The notes beneath the pieces were generated by a model. That model did no database searches. It was not told the DNA's origin and saw only the letters and a program-made list of their open reading frames with translations. The translations under genes were made by a program, and so were the position numbers. Below, one piece after another: positions 1 to 7,820 of a stretch of DNA of 35,448 nucleotides (its first letter is position 1; each line of letters starts with the position of its first letter). The DNA comes from Xylophilus sp. ASV27 (GTDB taxonomy: Bacteria > Pseudomonadota > Gammaproteobacteria > Burkholderiales > Burkholderiaceae_C), in contig NZ_JAELTO010000040.1 of the NCBI RefSeq assembly GCF_016428875.1, positions 1-35,448 on the forward strand. Reading direction: 5' to 3'.

Positions 1-1
1 C

Positions 2-145
2 TTCATCGTGAACCGGCCCTCCCGGGAGCCCGGCTTTCGCCTGGTGCGCACCGAGGCGCCGGGGCGCACCATCCGCTACGGCATCGAGAGCTATGCGGTA
101 CAGGCCCGCCCCGAGGGCGAGCGATACACCACGCCCGCGCCATGA
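2..145 (+). CDS. cbbS: RuBisCO small subunit, red-type (partial, C-terminal end only)
   Basis: Only the last 47 codons lie in the window; the 5' part is off the left edge. The visible peptide starts [18 protein letters not shown] and continues with a GRTIRY segment. This matches from memory the C-terminal strand of red-type (form IC) small subunits such as that of Rhodobacter sphaeroides, where FIVNRP and GRSIRY occur at the same places. The stop TGA (143-145) overlaps the ATG of cbbX, as expected in a cbbLSX operon. The tail after GRTIRY is about 19 residues longer than I recall for Rhodobacter. The protein would pair with CbbL (upstream, not seen) in the CO2-fixing hexadecamer. The identity rests on this short tail plus the cbbX neighbour. 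Confidence 0.85.
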   Translation, partial: FIVNRPSREPGFRLVRTEAPGRTIRYGIESYAVQARPEGERYTTPAP

Positions 146-1083
146 TGCCGCCCATCGCCCCGCCCGAGACGGCGGGCCAGAAGCTCACGCCCGCCCAGTT
201 GCTCGACGCCTCCGGCGCGAAGGCCGTGCTCGCGCTGCTCGACGACGAGCTGATCGGCCTGGCGCCGGTCAAGGCCCGCATCCGCGACATCGCGGCCTTG
301 CTGCTGATCGACCGCCTGCGCGCAGAGCAGGGCCTGCAGACCAGGCCGCCCTCGCTGCACATGTGCTTCACCGGCAACCCCGGCACCGGCAAGACGACGG
401 TGGCGCTGCGCATGGCGACCATCCTCAAGCAGCTCGGCTACTCGCGCACCGGCCATCTGGTGGCCGTGACGCGCGACGACCTGGTCGGCCAGTTCATCGG
501 CCACACCGCACCCAAGACCAAGGACATCGTCAAGAAGGCCATGGGCGGCGTGCTCTTCATCGACGAGGCCTATTACCTCTACAAGCCCGAGAACGAGCGC
601 GACTATGGCCAGGAGTCGATCGAAATCCTGCTGCAGACCATGGAGAACCACCGCGACGATCTGATCGTGATCCTGGCCGGCTACAAGGACCGCATGGAGA
701 CCTTCTTCCAGAGCAACCCGGGCATGGCCTCGCGCATCGCCCACCACATCGACTTCCCGGACTACAGCGAAGAAGAGCTGATGCGGATCGCGGAGCTGAT
801 GCTCGAACAGCTCGACTACCGTTTCGACGACGGCGCGCGGCGGGCGTTCGCGCAATACCTGGCCCTGCGCCGGCAGCAGCCGCACTTCGCCAATGCGCGC
901 TCGGTGCGCAACGCGATCGACCGCATTCGCCTGCGGCACGCGACGCGCCTGTTCTCGATCGACGCGGTGCCGACTGCCGAGGATCTCAGCACGCTCGGCG
1001 CGCAGGATATTCTCGTCAGCCGCGTCTTCGCAAACGCCGCGGCGCCCCCGGCAACGCCGGCGCCCCAACCCGCAGGAGCCTGA
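142..1083 (+). CDS. cbbX: CbbX, red-type RuBisCO activase (AAA+ ATPase)
   Basis: A protein of 313 residues, the usual length for CbbX. It is a hexameric AAA+ motor that pulls on the C-terminus of the red-type RuBisCO large subunit to eject inhibitory sugar phosphates. The Walker A motif GNPGTGKT is at residues 78-85 and Walker B ([12 protein letters not shown]) at 136-147; the DEAYYLY signature is typical of the CbbX/CfxQ group. Two ATGs stand in tandem at 142 and 145; the first gives an ATGA overlap with the cbbS stop and implies translational coupling. cbbY begins two bases after the stop. Function is well established for the family; the start codon (142 or 145) is the only uncertainty. Confidence 0.95.
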   Translation: MMPPIAPPETAGQKLTPAQLLDASGAKAVLALLDDELIGLAPVKARIRDIAALLLIDRLRAEQGLQTRPPSLHMCFTGNPGTGKTTVALRMATILKQLGYSRTGHLVAVTRDDLVGQFIGHTAPKTKDIVKKAMGGVLFIDEAYYLYKPENERDYGQESIEILLQTMENHRDDLIVILAGYKDRMETFFQSNPGMASRIAHHIDFPDYSEEELMRIAELMLEQLDYRFDDGARRAFAQYLALRRQQPHFANARSVRNAIDRIRLRHATRLFSIDAVPTAEDLSTLGAQDILVSRVFANAAAPPATPAPQPAGA

Positions 1084-1084
1084 C

Positions 1085-1864
1085 ATGCCGCTCTACGCCT
1101 TGATCTTCGACGTGGACGGCACCCTCGCCGACACCGAGGAGGCGCACCGCGTCGCCTTCAACCTGGCCTTTGAACGGCACGGCCTCGGCTGGCACTGGAA
1201 TACGTCCGAGTACCGCGAGCTGCTAAAGGTGACCGGCGGCAAGGAGCGCATCCGCAGCTACATCGATGCGCTGCCTCTGGCAGAGGCCGAACGCGCCCGC
1301 CTCAGGCCCATGGTGCGCGACATCCACATCGACAAGACACGGCTCTACAGCGCCCTCATCAGGGACGGCGGCGTTCCCCTGCGCGCCGGCGTCGCGCGCC
1401 TGCTGGACGAAGCAACGGCGCTGGGCTACAAGCTCGCGATCGCGAGCACTACCACCGCGGTCAACATCGACGCTCTGCTGGAGGCAACGCTAGGATCGCG
1501 CGGGCTCGACATGTTCGCCGTAATCGCATGCGGCGACCAGGTCGCGCAGAAGAAGCCAGCGCCCGACATCTACCAACTCGCATTGCGCGGACTCGACCTG
1601 CTGCCCGAGCACGCCGTCGCTTTCGAAGACTCGCACAACGGGCTGCGCGCGGCCACGGCGGCCGGTCTCTGCACCATCGTCACGCCCAATTTCTGGACCG
1701 AGGAACACGATTTCGCGGGTGCCGCTCTGGTGCTTCCGCACCTGGGCGGCCCCGAGCTGCCCCTGCCCGGCGAGCCCGGCCGGCAACTGCGCAACGCTGC
1801 ATGGCTCACCTGTGAGGATGTGGAACGCATAGCGGCGCGACACGCCAGCACCGCGGTGCATTGA
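1085..1864 (+). CDS. cbbY: CbbY, HAD-family sugar bisphosphate phosphatase
   Basis: A protein of 259 residues. The HAD nucleophile motif DVDGT is at residues 9-13 (nucleophile Asp9, acid/base Asp11), followed by TEEAHRVAFN, which is characteristic of CbbY. The late motif AFEDSHNGLRAA supplies the Mg-binding acidic residues. Characterised CbbY enzymes hydrolyse xylulose-1,5-bisphosphate, the inhibitor released from RuBisCO by CbbX, so the cbbX-cbbY pair forms a repair module. The ATG at 1085 follows the cbbX stop by one base. Longer in-frame starts at 893 lie inside cbbX and are rejected. A related phosphoglycolate phosphatase role (CbbZ) is less likely given the TEE(A/L)HR signature. Confidence 0.9.
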   Translation: MPLYALIFDVDGTLADTEEAHRVAFNLAFERHGLGWHWNTSEYRELLKVTGGKERIRSYIDALPLAEAERARLRPMVRDIHIDKTRLYSALIRDGGVPLRAGVARLLDEATALGYKLAIASTTTAVNIDALLEATLGSRGLDMFAVIACGDQVAQKKPAPDIYQLALRGLDLLPEHAVAFEDSHNGLRAATAAGLCTIVTPNFWTEEHDFAGAALVLPHLGGPELPLPGEPGRQLRNAAWLTCEDVERIAARHASTAVH

Positions 1865-1960
1865 GCCGTCCAGGCTGTCGGATCAAGAACGACGGAGAGA
1901 AGGCCCCATGCCGACCGGCGGTAATACACTCTCACCCAGTATCATGCGGCTTGTCTAGCG

Positions 1961-1980
1961 GCGCCACAAACAGCTGGCGC
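1961..1980. terminator. Candidate hairpin between convergent cbbY and the tspO-side operon
   Basis: GCGCCA (1961-1966) pairs with TGGCGC (1975-1980) across an 8-nt loop. It lies in the 136-bp gap between the convergent cbbY and the small membrane gene at 2001, where a bidirectional terminator is expected. There is no T-tract on either side, so intrinsic termination is unproven. Confidence 0.3.
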
Positions 1981-2000
1981 GCTGACCTTCCTGAATCTGG

Positions 2001-2288
2001 TCAACGCGTCGAAGCCGCGCCGGACCAGCGTTTCCACATGTCCACACCATGGGCCGCGCCGGCGGCCGTCAACCACAGCACGATCCAGAGCGAGTCGCTG
2101 CCGCCCACGGCGCAGCGGAGGGCAGCCATCAGGCACAGGCCCGAGACCAGGTTGAGAAGATAGGCGCCGGGTCCGAGGCCGCGGCCCGTGAGGCGGTGAT
2201 GCACGAGCAAGGCCGTGCCTTCGATCGCGGTGAGGATGATGACGCCATCCAGCAGTCGGACGAGGTTCAATAAAGTGTCCACCGGCAT
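2001..2288 (-). CDS. Small hydrophobic membrane protein, unknown function
   Basis: A protein of 95 residues with about three hydrophobic segments (roughly residues 13-30, 40-60 and 65-82) and charged ends (N-terminus MPVDTLLNLVRLLDG, C-terminus MWKRWSGAASTR). I do not recognise the family. It starts 12 nt after the tspO stop on the same strand, so it is probably the last gene of the bchG-pucC-bchP-tspO transcript. No strong ribosome binding site is seen upstream of the ATG, consistent with coupling to tspO. Its composition is that of a real membrane protein, and the overlapping frames on the other strand are arginine-rich and look non-coding. Its place beside bchP and tspO suggests a membrane role linked to photosynthesis, but that is inference. 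Confidence 0.65.
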   Translation of the reverse strand: MPVDTLLNLVRLLDGVIILTAIEGTALLVHHRLTGRGLGPGAYLLNLVSGLCLMAALRCAVGGSDSLWIVLWLTAAGAAHGVDMWKRWSGAASTR

Positions 2289-2300
2289 GAGTGCGCGTAT

Positions 2301-2795
2301 TCAGCCGAAGGGCCCGTTGAGCCGCACCGTCTCCCAGTTCAGGAGCGCGGCAATCGCAACCCACAGCAGATAGGGCAACAGCAGGACGGCCGCCAGCCTG
2401 GACACGCGCCACAGCAGCAGCACCAGCGCCAGGACCGACAACCAGAGAAACGGCACTTCGATCAAGGACCAGTACGGGCGGTGCAAGCGGAAGTACAGCA
2501 GGCTCCAGAACACGTTGAGAAAGCCGTTCAGCGCGAACAGCGCCAACATCCACTCCCGCACGCTGCCCGGCGCGGCGCGGCGCCAGCCGATGACACCGGC
2601 GGCGGCGGCCAGCGCGAAGATCAGGGTCCAGATCGGACCGAAGGCCGCGTCCGGCGGCTTCCACGCGGGTTGCTTCAGGCCGTTGTACCAGGGCCCCAGA
2701 TCGGTCATCAAGGCCCCCAGCATCGCCACGAACAGCGCGGCGGCTGCGGCCACCGCCACCGGCTTCCAGAGGCGCTTGCCGCGCGATCCGGTCAT
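2301..2795 (-). CDS. tspO: TspO/MBR family tryptophan-rich sensory protein
   Basis: A protein of 164 residues with five predicted membrane helices. Family marks are the Trp/Pro-rich loop WYNGLKQPAWKPPDAAFGPI after helix 1, the NVFWSLLYF stretch and the late helix containing LLPYLLWV. TspO binds porphyrins and related ligands in the outer membrane of Rhodobacter and modulates photosynthesis gene expression in response to oxygen; some members degrade protoporphyrin IX. The ATG overlaps the bchP stop (ATGA), and the gene sits in the bch operon where the older name crtK was used. Assignment to the family is firm; the exact physiological role here is inferred. Confidence 0.93.
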   Translation of the reverse strand: MTGSRGKRLWKPVAVAAAAALFVAMLGALMTDLGPWYNGLKQPAWKPPDAAFGPIWTLIFALAAAAGVIGWRRAAPGSVREWMLALFALNGFLNVFWSLLYFRLHRPYWSLIEVPFLWLSVLALVLLLWRVSRLAAVLLLPYLLWVAIAALLNWETVRLNGPFG

Positions 2796-4009
2796 ACCCG
2801 CGCAAAGCCCAGCAGATGCGCGAGGTCCTTGAAGAAGATGCGCACGTGGGCCATGGGCTTCTTGCGCACCAGCACCTTGTTCATGTAGGACTCGAAGGTC
2901 AGTTGCTGCACGTCGCGGTCTTCGCAGATCTTCACGAAGCGCTCACGGCGTCGATCGGTGCAATACCAGAACCACTGCATGATGCCCAGCACGCGAAACA
3001 CCGTGCCGTGCGCCTTCATGAAGCGCCGCCTGGCCTGTCTCAGGCAGCGCGCAGGAGCACCTTGCAGCAGTTGCGCCACCGCCTCGGCCGCAAGGCGCCC
3101 GCCGGCCATCGCGTAATAGATGCCCTCGCCCGACGCTGGCGCAACCACGCCTGCGGCGTCGCCCGCGAGCACGACGTCGCGGCCGTTGTCCCAACGCGGC
3201 AACGGCTTCATCGGCAACGGCGCACCTTCACGGCGCAAGGTCGAGGCCTCGGACAGGCCCGCCGCCGCGCGTAACTGGCCGACCGCCGTGCGCAGCGAGA
3301 AACCCTTGTCGGCGCTTCCGGTGCCGATGCTCAGCGTGTCACCGTGCGGAAACACCCAGCCGTAGAAGTCCGGTGACAGCCGCCCCTGGTAATAGACGTC
3401 GCAACGCGATCCGTCGTAGCCCTCGGGTTTGACCGCCGGCGCGCGCACGATCTCGTGGTATGCGAAGACATAGCGCACCGCGTCGGCGCGCGGGATCGCC
3501 TCGGCCGCCACGCGCGAGCACGCCCCATCGGCGCCAATCACGCTGCGCGCTCGCACGCGGCCAGGATGCGTTCCGGACTTGAGGCGTTCGGCGCGGCCGG
3601 CGTAATGGACCACGCTCACGCCATCGTCGTCGCGCGTCAGGCGTTCGAAGCTGCCGATGCGCCGCACGGCGCCCGCCTGCGCCGCGCGCTCGCGCAGCCA
3701 TTCGTCGAAGACTTCGCGGTCGACCATGCCGACGAAGCCGTTGTCGATCGGGATGTCGACGCACTTGCTGCTCGGCGCCACCATGCGCGCCGAGCGCGCC
3801 TTGGCGACCAGCAGATCGTCCGGTATGTCGAAGTCCTTGATCAGACGCGGCGGTATCGCGCCGCCGCAGGGTTTGACGCGCCCGGCACGGTCCAGCAGCA
3901 GCACGGAATGGCCCTGCCTGGCCAGATCATGCGCCGCCGTCGCGCCGGCGGGGCCGCCGCCGACGACCACCACATCGAAGGTCTCGACATCGGACTGCAG
4001 TTCATTCAT
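2792..4009 (-). CDS. bchP: BchP, geranylgeranyl-bacteriochlorophyll reductase
   Basis: A flavoprotein of 405 residues. The N-terminal dinucleotide-binding motif is VVVVGGGPAGATAAHDL (about residues 13-29), followed by LLLDR. A second FAD-contact motif, VVLAGDAAGVVAPASGEGIYYA, is in the C-terminal half (positions about 3110-3190), and the CGGAIPPRL motif typical of BchP/ChlP follows the first strand. The enzyme reduces three double bonds of the geranylgeranyl tail of bacteriochlorophyll a to phytyl, using NADPH. The start is four bases after the stop of the pucC-family gene, with GAGGTGATGTC just upstream as ribosome binding site. It is followed by tspO with a 4-nt overlap. Confidence 0.96.
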   Translation of the reverse strand: MNELQSDVETFDVVVVGGGPAGATAAHDLARQGHSVLLLDRAGRVKPCGGAIPPRLIKDFDIPDDLLVAKARSARMVAPSSKCVDIPIDNGFVGMVDREVFDEWLRERAAQAGAVRRIGSFERLTRDDDGVSVVHYAGRAERLKSGTHPGRVRARSVIGADGACSRVAAEAIPRADAVRYVFAYHEIVRAPAVKPEGYDGSRCDVYYQGRLSPDFYGWVFPHGDTLSIGTGSADKGFSLRTAVGQLRAAAGLSEASTLRREGAPLPMKPLPRWDNGRDVVLAGDAAGVVAPASGEGIYYAMAGGRLAAEAVAQLLQGAPARCLRQARRRFMKAHGTVFRVLGIMQWFWYCTDRRRERFVKICEDRDVQQLTFESYMNKVLVRKKPMAHVRIFFKDLAHLLGFARV

Positions 4010-4013
4010 GACA

Positions 4014-5357
4014 TCACCTCGCTTTCAGGCCAGCCTCGCCGACACTCAAGGAAACGGGTCGGCTAGCCGGTTCGCGCCCGACTTTTCCGGCCAGGCCAGC
4101 CGCAACAACGAACAGCGCGGCTTCGGCCGCGAAGACCGCGGCGTAGGCCATGCCAGGCGTGCCGATGAAGGCCCTGGCCAGGTCACTCGCGGCGGTACCC
4201 AGCAAGCCTCCAAGCCCGAAGGCCACCGCCTGCGCCGCGCCCCACAGGCCCATGCGCACGCCTTCGCGCGAAGCGCGTCCTTCGCTGGCGAGGGCCATCA
4301 TCGCGGCGATGGCGGCGATCGAGAAGGCGCCATTGGCCGCACCCAGCAGGAAGACGTTGGCCTTGAACGGCCACGACGTGCCGACCATGCCGGCCGCCAC
4401 CAGCCCCAGCAACGCGACGGCCGATACCAGGCAGCCGCCGATCTGCCAGGAGCGCAGCGAACCGAAGCGCTGCCCGTTGCGCCCACGGCCGGCCAATGCG
4501 GCCGCGACCATGCCCAGCAGCACCCCGGCGTGCTGGATGCCCGAGAGCCGCGTCGATTCGCCCGGCGTGAAGCCCAGCGCCGAGCCCGCGAAGGGCTCCA
4601 GGATCAGGTCCTGCGCGCTGTAGGCGAGCATCGAGATGAAGACGAACAGCGTGAAGCGGCGTGCCGCCGGCTCGGCCCAGACCTGAGCCAACGCCTCGCG
4701 AAAGCGGACACCGGCGGCCGCTGCCTTCAGCGGCGCCGGATCGGTGCCCGGCGGCACTGCCCCGCCTTCGATACCGTTGATCGCCACACAGGTCAGCACG
4801 AAGGCCGCGATCGACACCGCGGCGCTGACCGCCATCAGCCGTGAGGGCGAGAAGGGGTCGAGCAACGAGCCGGCCACACCGGCGGTGATGGCGAAGCCGG
4901 CGATCATCATCAGCCACACCGTGGTTGCCGCGGATGCGCGCTGCGAAGCCTCGACACGCTGCGCCAGCAGCACCAGCAGCGAAGTCCCGGCCGCGCTCAC
5001 GCCGATGCCCAGCACCGCAAAGGCCAGCACCGCGGCAAGTACGCCCGCGAACGGATGGCTCGCCATCAACGCAGTCGCGCAGGCCGCGCCGAAGCCACCC
5101 GCTCCGAGCAGCGCCATGCCACCGATGATCCAGGGGGTCCGCCTGCCCCCGCTGTCCGAGCCATGGCCCATGCGCGGGCGCACCACCTGCACCAGGTAGT
5201 GCAGCGCTACCAGGGCCCCGGGCAGCAGCGCCGGCAGGGCCAGCTCGACCACCATCACACGGTTCAGGGTCGAGGTGGTCAACACCACCACTGCGCCCAG
5301 GCAAGCCTGCACCAGTCCAAGCCGCAGGATCGCCGGCCAGCCGAAATCCGTCTTCAT
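4014..5357 (-). CDS. PucC/BCD-family major facilitator protein of the bchG-bchP operon
   Basis: A protein of 447 residues with about twelve hydrophobic segments. It begins MKTDFGWPAILRLGLVQACL and has the family signature LNRVMVVELALPALLPG in helix 1-2, shared with LhaA at 17981 (LNRVMIVELHVPAWLV). This is the same slot as the orf428/bch2 gene between bchG and bchP in Rhodobacter. These proteins are thought to deliver bacteriochlorophyll to, or help assemble, light-harvesting complexes. The ATG at 5357 overlaps the bchG stop by four bases (ATGA). A longer in-frame reading up to 5978 runs antisense-frame through bchG and is rejected. Confidence 0.9.
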   Translation of the reverse strand: MKTDFGWPAILRLGLVQACLGAVVVLTTSTLNRVMVVELALPALLPGALVALHYLVQVVRPRMGHGSDSGGRRTPWIIGGMALLGAGGFGAACATALMASHPFAGVLAAVLAFAVLGIGVSAAGTSLLVLLAQRVEASQRASAATTVWLMMIAGFAITAGVAGSLLDPFSPSRLMAVSAAVSIAAFVLTCVAINGIEGGAVPPGTDPAPLKAAAAGVRFREALAQVWAEPAARRFTLFVFISMLAYSAQDLILEPFAGSALGFTPGESTRLSGIQHAGVLLGMVAAALAGRGRNGQRFGSLRSWQIGGCLVSAVALLGLVAAGMVGTSWPFKANVFLLGAANGAFSIAAIAAMMALASEGRASREGVRMGLWGAAQAVAFGLGGLLGTAASDLARAFIGTPGMAYAAVFAAEAALFVVAAGLAGKVGREPASRPVSLSVGEAGLKAR

Positions 5358-6238
5358 GGGGCACTCCCGGCGCCGCGCAGTGCGAAGGCGCTGATCATCA
5401 TTCCGCTGACGAAGACCGGCACGCCGAAACCGCTGTACCAGAGCGCGCGCTCTCTGACATGCTGGAGAAAGCGGTCCATCAGCACTAGTTGCAGGACGAT
5501 CAGCAGCGCAATCGCCACCGCGTGCCCTGGCCGGTGCCAATGCACCAGCAGCAGCACCACCACCCACTGCGGCAGCGCCATGAACCAGCAGGCCACGCGC
5601 GCCGCACGCTGCGAGCCGAGCTGCACCGGCAGCGAACGCACGCCCATCAGCCGGTCGCCCTCGACTGCCTTGAAATCGTTGAGCGTCATGATCCCGTGCG
5701 CGCCAATGCTGTAGAGCAAAGCCAGCCACAGCGAGCGGCCGTCGGGCAGAGCGCCACCGGCCATGACCGCCGCACCCGTGACCCAGGCCAGGCCCTCGTA
5801 GCACAGGCCGCAGGCCGCATTGCCCCACCAGCCGTTCTGCTTCAGCCGCAACGGTGGCGCGCTGTAGGCCCAGGCCAGCACCAGACCCAGCACGGCCGCG
5901 AGGAAGGCCCAGCGTCCGAGGAAGGAGGCCCAGACCAGCGACAGCAGCGTCCAGCCGATGGCGACATACAGGCCCCACCGGCCCGGCATGCGGCCCGAGG
6001 GAATCGGACGCTGGGGCTCGTTGATCGCATCGACGTGCCGGTCGAACCAGTCGTTGACCGCCTGGCTGCTGGCGCAGACCAGCGGGCCGGCCAGCACGAT
6101 GCCCATGAGCGCGATGAACCAGCGCCCCTCAAGACTGACGCCGGAGGCCACCACGCCACAGGCGAAGGCCCACATAGGCGGAAACCAAGTGATCGGCTTG
6201 AGCAGCTCGGTAACCGCGGAAAGCGCTGGACGGGACAT
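5354..6238 (-). CDS. bchG: BchG, bacteriochlorophyll synthase (polyprenyltransferase)
   Basis: A UbiA-family integral membrane prenyltransferase of 294 residues. The Mg/diphosphate motif NDWFDRHVD is at residues 62-70, followed by AINEPQRPIPSG, which is diagnostic of BchG/ChlG. The second Asp-rich region is TLNDFKAVEGDR. The enzyme esterifies bacteriochlorophyllide a with geranylgeranyl or phytyl diphosphate in the membrane. It overlaps the pucC-family gene and heads the bchG-pucC-bchP-tspO group. The ATG at 6238 has only a weak upstream AGGCGG. A perfect PpsR-type site lies 32-49 nt upstream of the start, overlapping a TTGACA -35 element. Confidence 0.96.
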   Translation of the reverse strand: MSRPALSAVTELLKPITWFPPMWAFACGVVASGVSLEGRWFIALMGIVLAGPLVCASSQAVNDWFDRHVDAINEPQRPIPSGRMPGRWGLYVAIGWTLLSLVWASFLGRWAFLAAVLGLVLAWAYSAPPLRLKQNGWWGNAACGLCYEGLAWVTGAAVMAGGALPDGRSLWLALLYSIGAHGIMTLNDFKAVEGDRLMGVRSLPVQLGSQRAARVACWFMALPQWVVVLLLVHWHRPGHAVAIALLIVLQLVLMDRFLQHVRERALWYSGFGVPVFVSGMMISAFALRGAGSAP

Positions 6239-6268
6239 GCGGATGAGTTTGCCGCCTGACAGCCAAGA

Positions 6269-6287
6269 CTGTCAATCTGGATTTACA
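6269..6287 (-). promoter_or_regulatory. PpsR/CrtJ-type operator and -35 element upstream of bchG
   Basis: Read on the plus strand, 6270-6287 is TGTCAATCTGGATTTACA, a perfect TGT-N12-ACA palindrome of the PpsR/CrtJ class. On the minus strand its promoter-proximal half reads TTGACA (6274-6269), a consensus -35 box pointing toward bchG, so repressor binding would block the promoter. The matching -10 is poor (GCAAAC after 17 nt). It lies in the 64-bp gap between ppsR and bchG, so PpsR probably regulates the gene beside its own. Confidence 0.75.
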
Positions 6288-6302
6288 CCCTCCGTCGTCC
6301 GT

Positions 6303-7742
6303 CTATTGCTTCTCGCTTTCCTGAACGGGTTCTCCGAGCCCGTATCGCCGCAGCTTCACATACAGGCTCTGGCGCGAAACCCCTAGCATCTCCGCCGCGG
6401 CCGCGCGGTTGTCGCGTGTCAGATCGAGCGCGGCCTCGATGCACAACTGCTCGATGAGGTCAGTGGTCTCGCCGACGATGTCCTTCATCGGCATACGGCC
6501 CACCAGTTCGGACAGTTGGCCGGCAGAGTGCGGCAGATCCTTGGCCGCGCGCACCTCGATGCCCTGGCGGCGGCTGACGTCTCGGATGGTGAAGCCGAGG
6601 TAGGCACCATCGTCCTCCCGCACCAGCGTGGCGGAGATCTCGACGTTGGACACCAGGCCGTGCTCGCAGCGCAGGCTAGTGGGAAACAGCCGCAGCGAGC
6701 CACGCTGGCGCAGCGTGGAAATCAGCACGCTCAGCTCGACGCCGGTGCGCCCGATCCAGCGGCCGAGCGACTCGCCCCGCACCTGCTCCTCGTTGGCTAG
6801 CTGCACCAGTTCGACGAAAGCATCGTTGGCCGAGATGATCTGGCCGTTGATGTCGGTCACGACGATGCAGTCGGGCGCGCTCTGCATGATCTTGAGCAGC
6901 ACGGCGTTGGCGTTGGCGCGGTCAGGCGCGACCACCTCGGCAGCCACGCGCGAGAGCCGCACCACCATCAGCACGCCGTTCTCCTGGCGAAAGATAGAGC
7001 CCGAGATGGTGACTTCGCCGCCACCGTCGGCCACGTGTGCCTGGACCTCCTCGGCCCTGCCGGCCGTGCGCAGAGCGGCGACCATCGCCTGCACCGGCGC
7101 GTTGCTGCGGGCGTCGAGCCCGACCGGGAAAGTGGCGCCGACCAATCGGCGCACGTTGTCGCCGAAGAGCCGCACCGCCGCAAGATTGGCTTCGACGATC
7201 TTCTGCGAGGCGACGTCGACGATGAGCACCGCGTCGGACACGGTCTGGAACAGTTGCCGGTAGCGCGACTGCGCGTCGCGAAGCTTCCAGTGGTCGTGCA
7301 GGTTTTCCTGCTGGGCATCGACCACGCTCTGCTGCAACGCCAGCATGCCGCGAAGGTCACGGCCGAAGACGACGATGCGGCCAATGTCGCGATAGCGTGC
7401 CTTGGCACGCAGCCTGATGGCTGCGCAACTCAGATGGAGATCACCGCCGCTGGAATTCCGATATGTGAGCTGTCGCCATTCGAGGGGATCTTCGGCCTGG
7501 GCACTGCGAAGAAGTGCCTCGGCACTCGCACGCGAATCCTTGGTGATGCTCTCGACCCAGGGTTTGCCTATCCAGTCTTCGCAACCCTGGTCATCGAGGC
7601 TGGAACTGCCAAGGGCCAGATCGCGCACGACACCGTCGGCATCGAGAATGAGCACCACATCGGACGACGCAGCGATCAACTGGCCGATCGGGCCAGACTG
7701 CAGGTCGCCTAGGTGCTTGGCGTGAGCCGTAAAACTCTTCAT
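6303..7742 (-). CDS. ppsR: PpsR/CrtJ, PAS-domain transcriptional regulator of photosynthesis genes
   Basis: A protein of 479 residues, normal for PpsR. Three PAS-like segments are visible at about residues 17-130, 160-265 and 280-400, the second starting QLFQTVSDAVLIVD and the third MQSAPDCIVVTDINGQIIS. The C-terminal Fis-type helix-turn-helix is at about 447-470 (AEMLGVSRQSLYVKLRRYG). PpsR binds TGT-N12-ACA pairs and represses bch, crt and puc genes under oxygen, with help or relief from AerR/PpaA. A Cys at residue 434 just before the DNA-binding domain probably equals the conserved C-terminal redox Cys. The other Cys known in Rhodobacter, at the end of the second PAS domain, appears to be Val here. 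The start ATG at 7742 has no clear ribosome binding site. Confidence 0.95.
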   Translation of the reverse strand: MKSFTAHAKHLGDLQSGPIGQLIAASSDVVLILDADGVVRDLALGSSSLDDQGCEDWIGKPWVESITKDSRASAEALLRSAQAEDPLEWRQLTYRNSSGGDLHLSCAAIRLRAKARYRDIGRIVVFGRDLRGMLALQQSVVDAQQENLHDHWKLRDAQSRYRQLFQTVSDAVLIVDVASQKIVEANLAAVRLFGDNVRRLVGATFPVGLDARSNAPVQAMVAALRTAGRAEEVQAHVADGGGEVTISGSIFRQENGVLMVVRLSRVAAEVVAPDRANANAVLLKIMQSAPDCIVVTDINGQIISANDAFVELVQLANEEQVRGESLGRWIGRTGVELSVLISTLRQRGSLRLFPTSLRCEHGLVSNVEISATLVREDDGAYLGFTIRDVSRRQGIEVRAAKDLPHSAGQLSELVGRMPMKDIVGETTDLIEQLCIEAALDLTRDNRAAAAEMLGVSRQSLYVKLRRYGLGEPVQESEKQ

Positions 7743-7820
7743 AGCTGAAAATCAGCATCTCTGGCATCGTGCTCTCTCGCATCGTTCTTCAAGGTGACCT
7801 TCTGGGTTCTGGCGCGGTTG

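Noticed and set aside
1861-2163. Possible 100-residue gene on the plus strand after cbbY
   Set aside because: Overlaps the small membrane gene on the other strand, starts at a weak codon inside the cbbY stop region and has no recognisable features.
4014-5978. 654-residue reading of the PucC-family gene extended upstream through bchG
   Set aside because: The extra N-terminal part is an out-of-frame Arg/Gly/Ala-rich reading of bchG; the true start is the ATG at 5357 overlapping the bchG stop.
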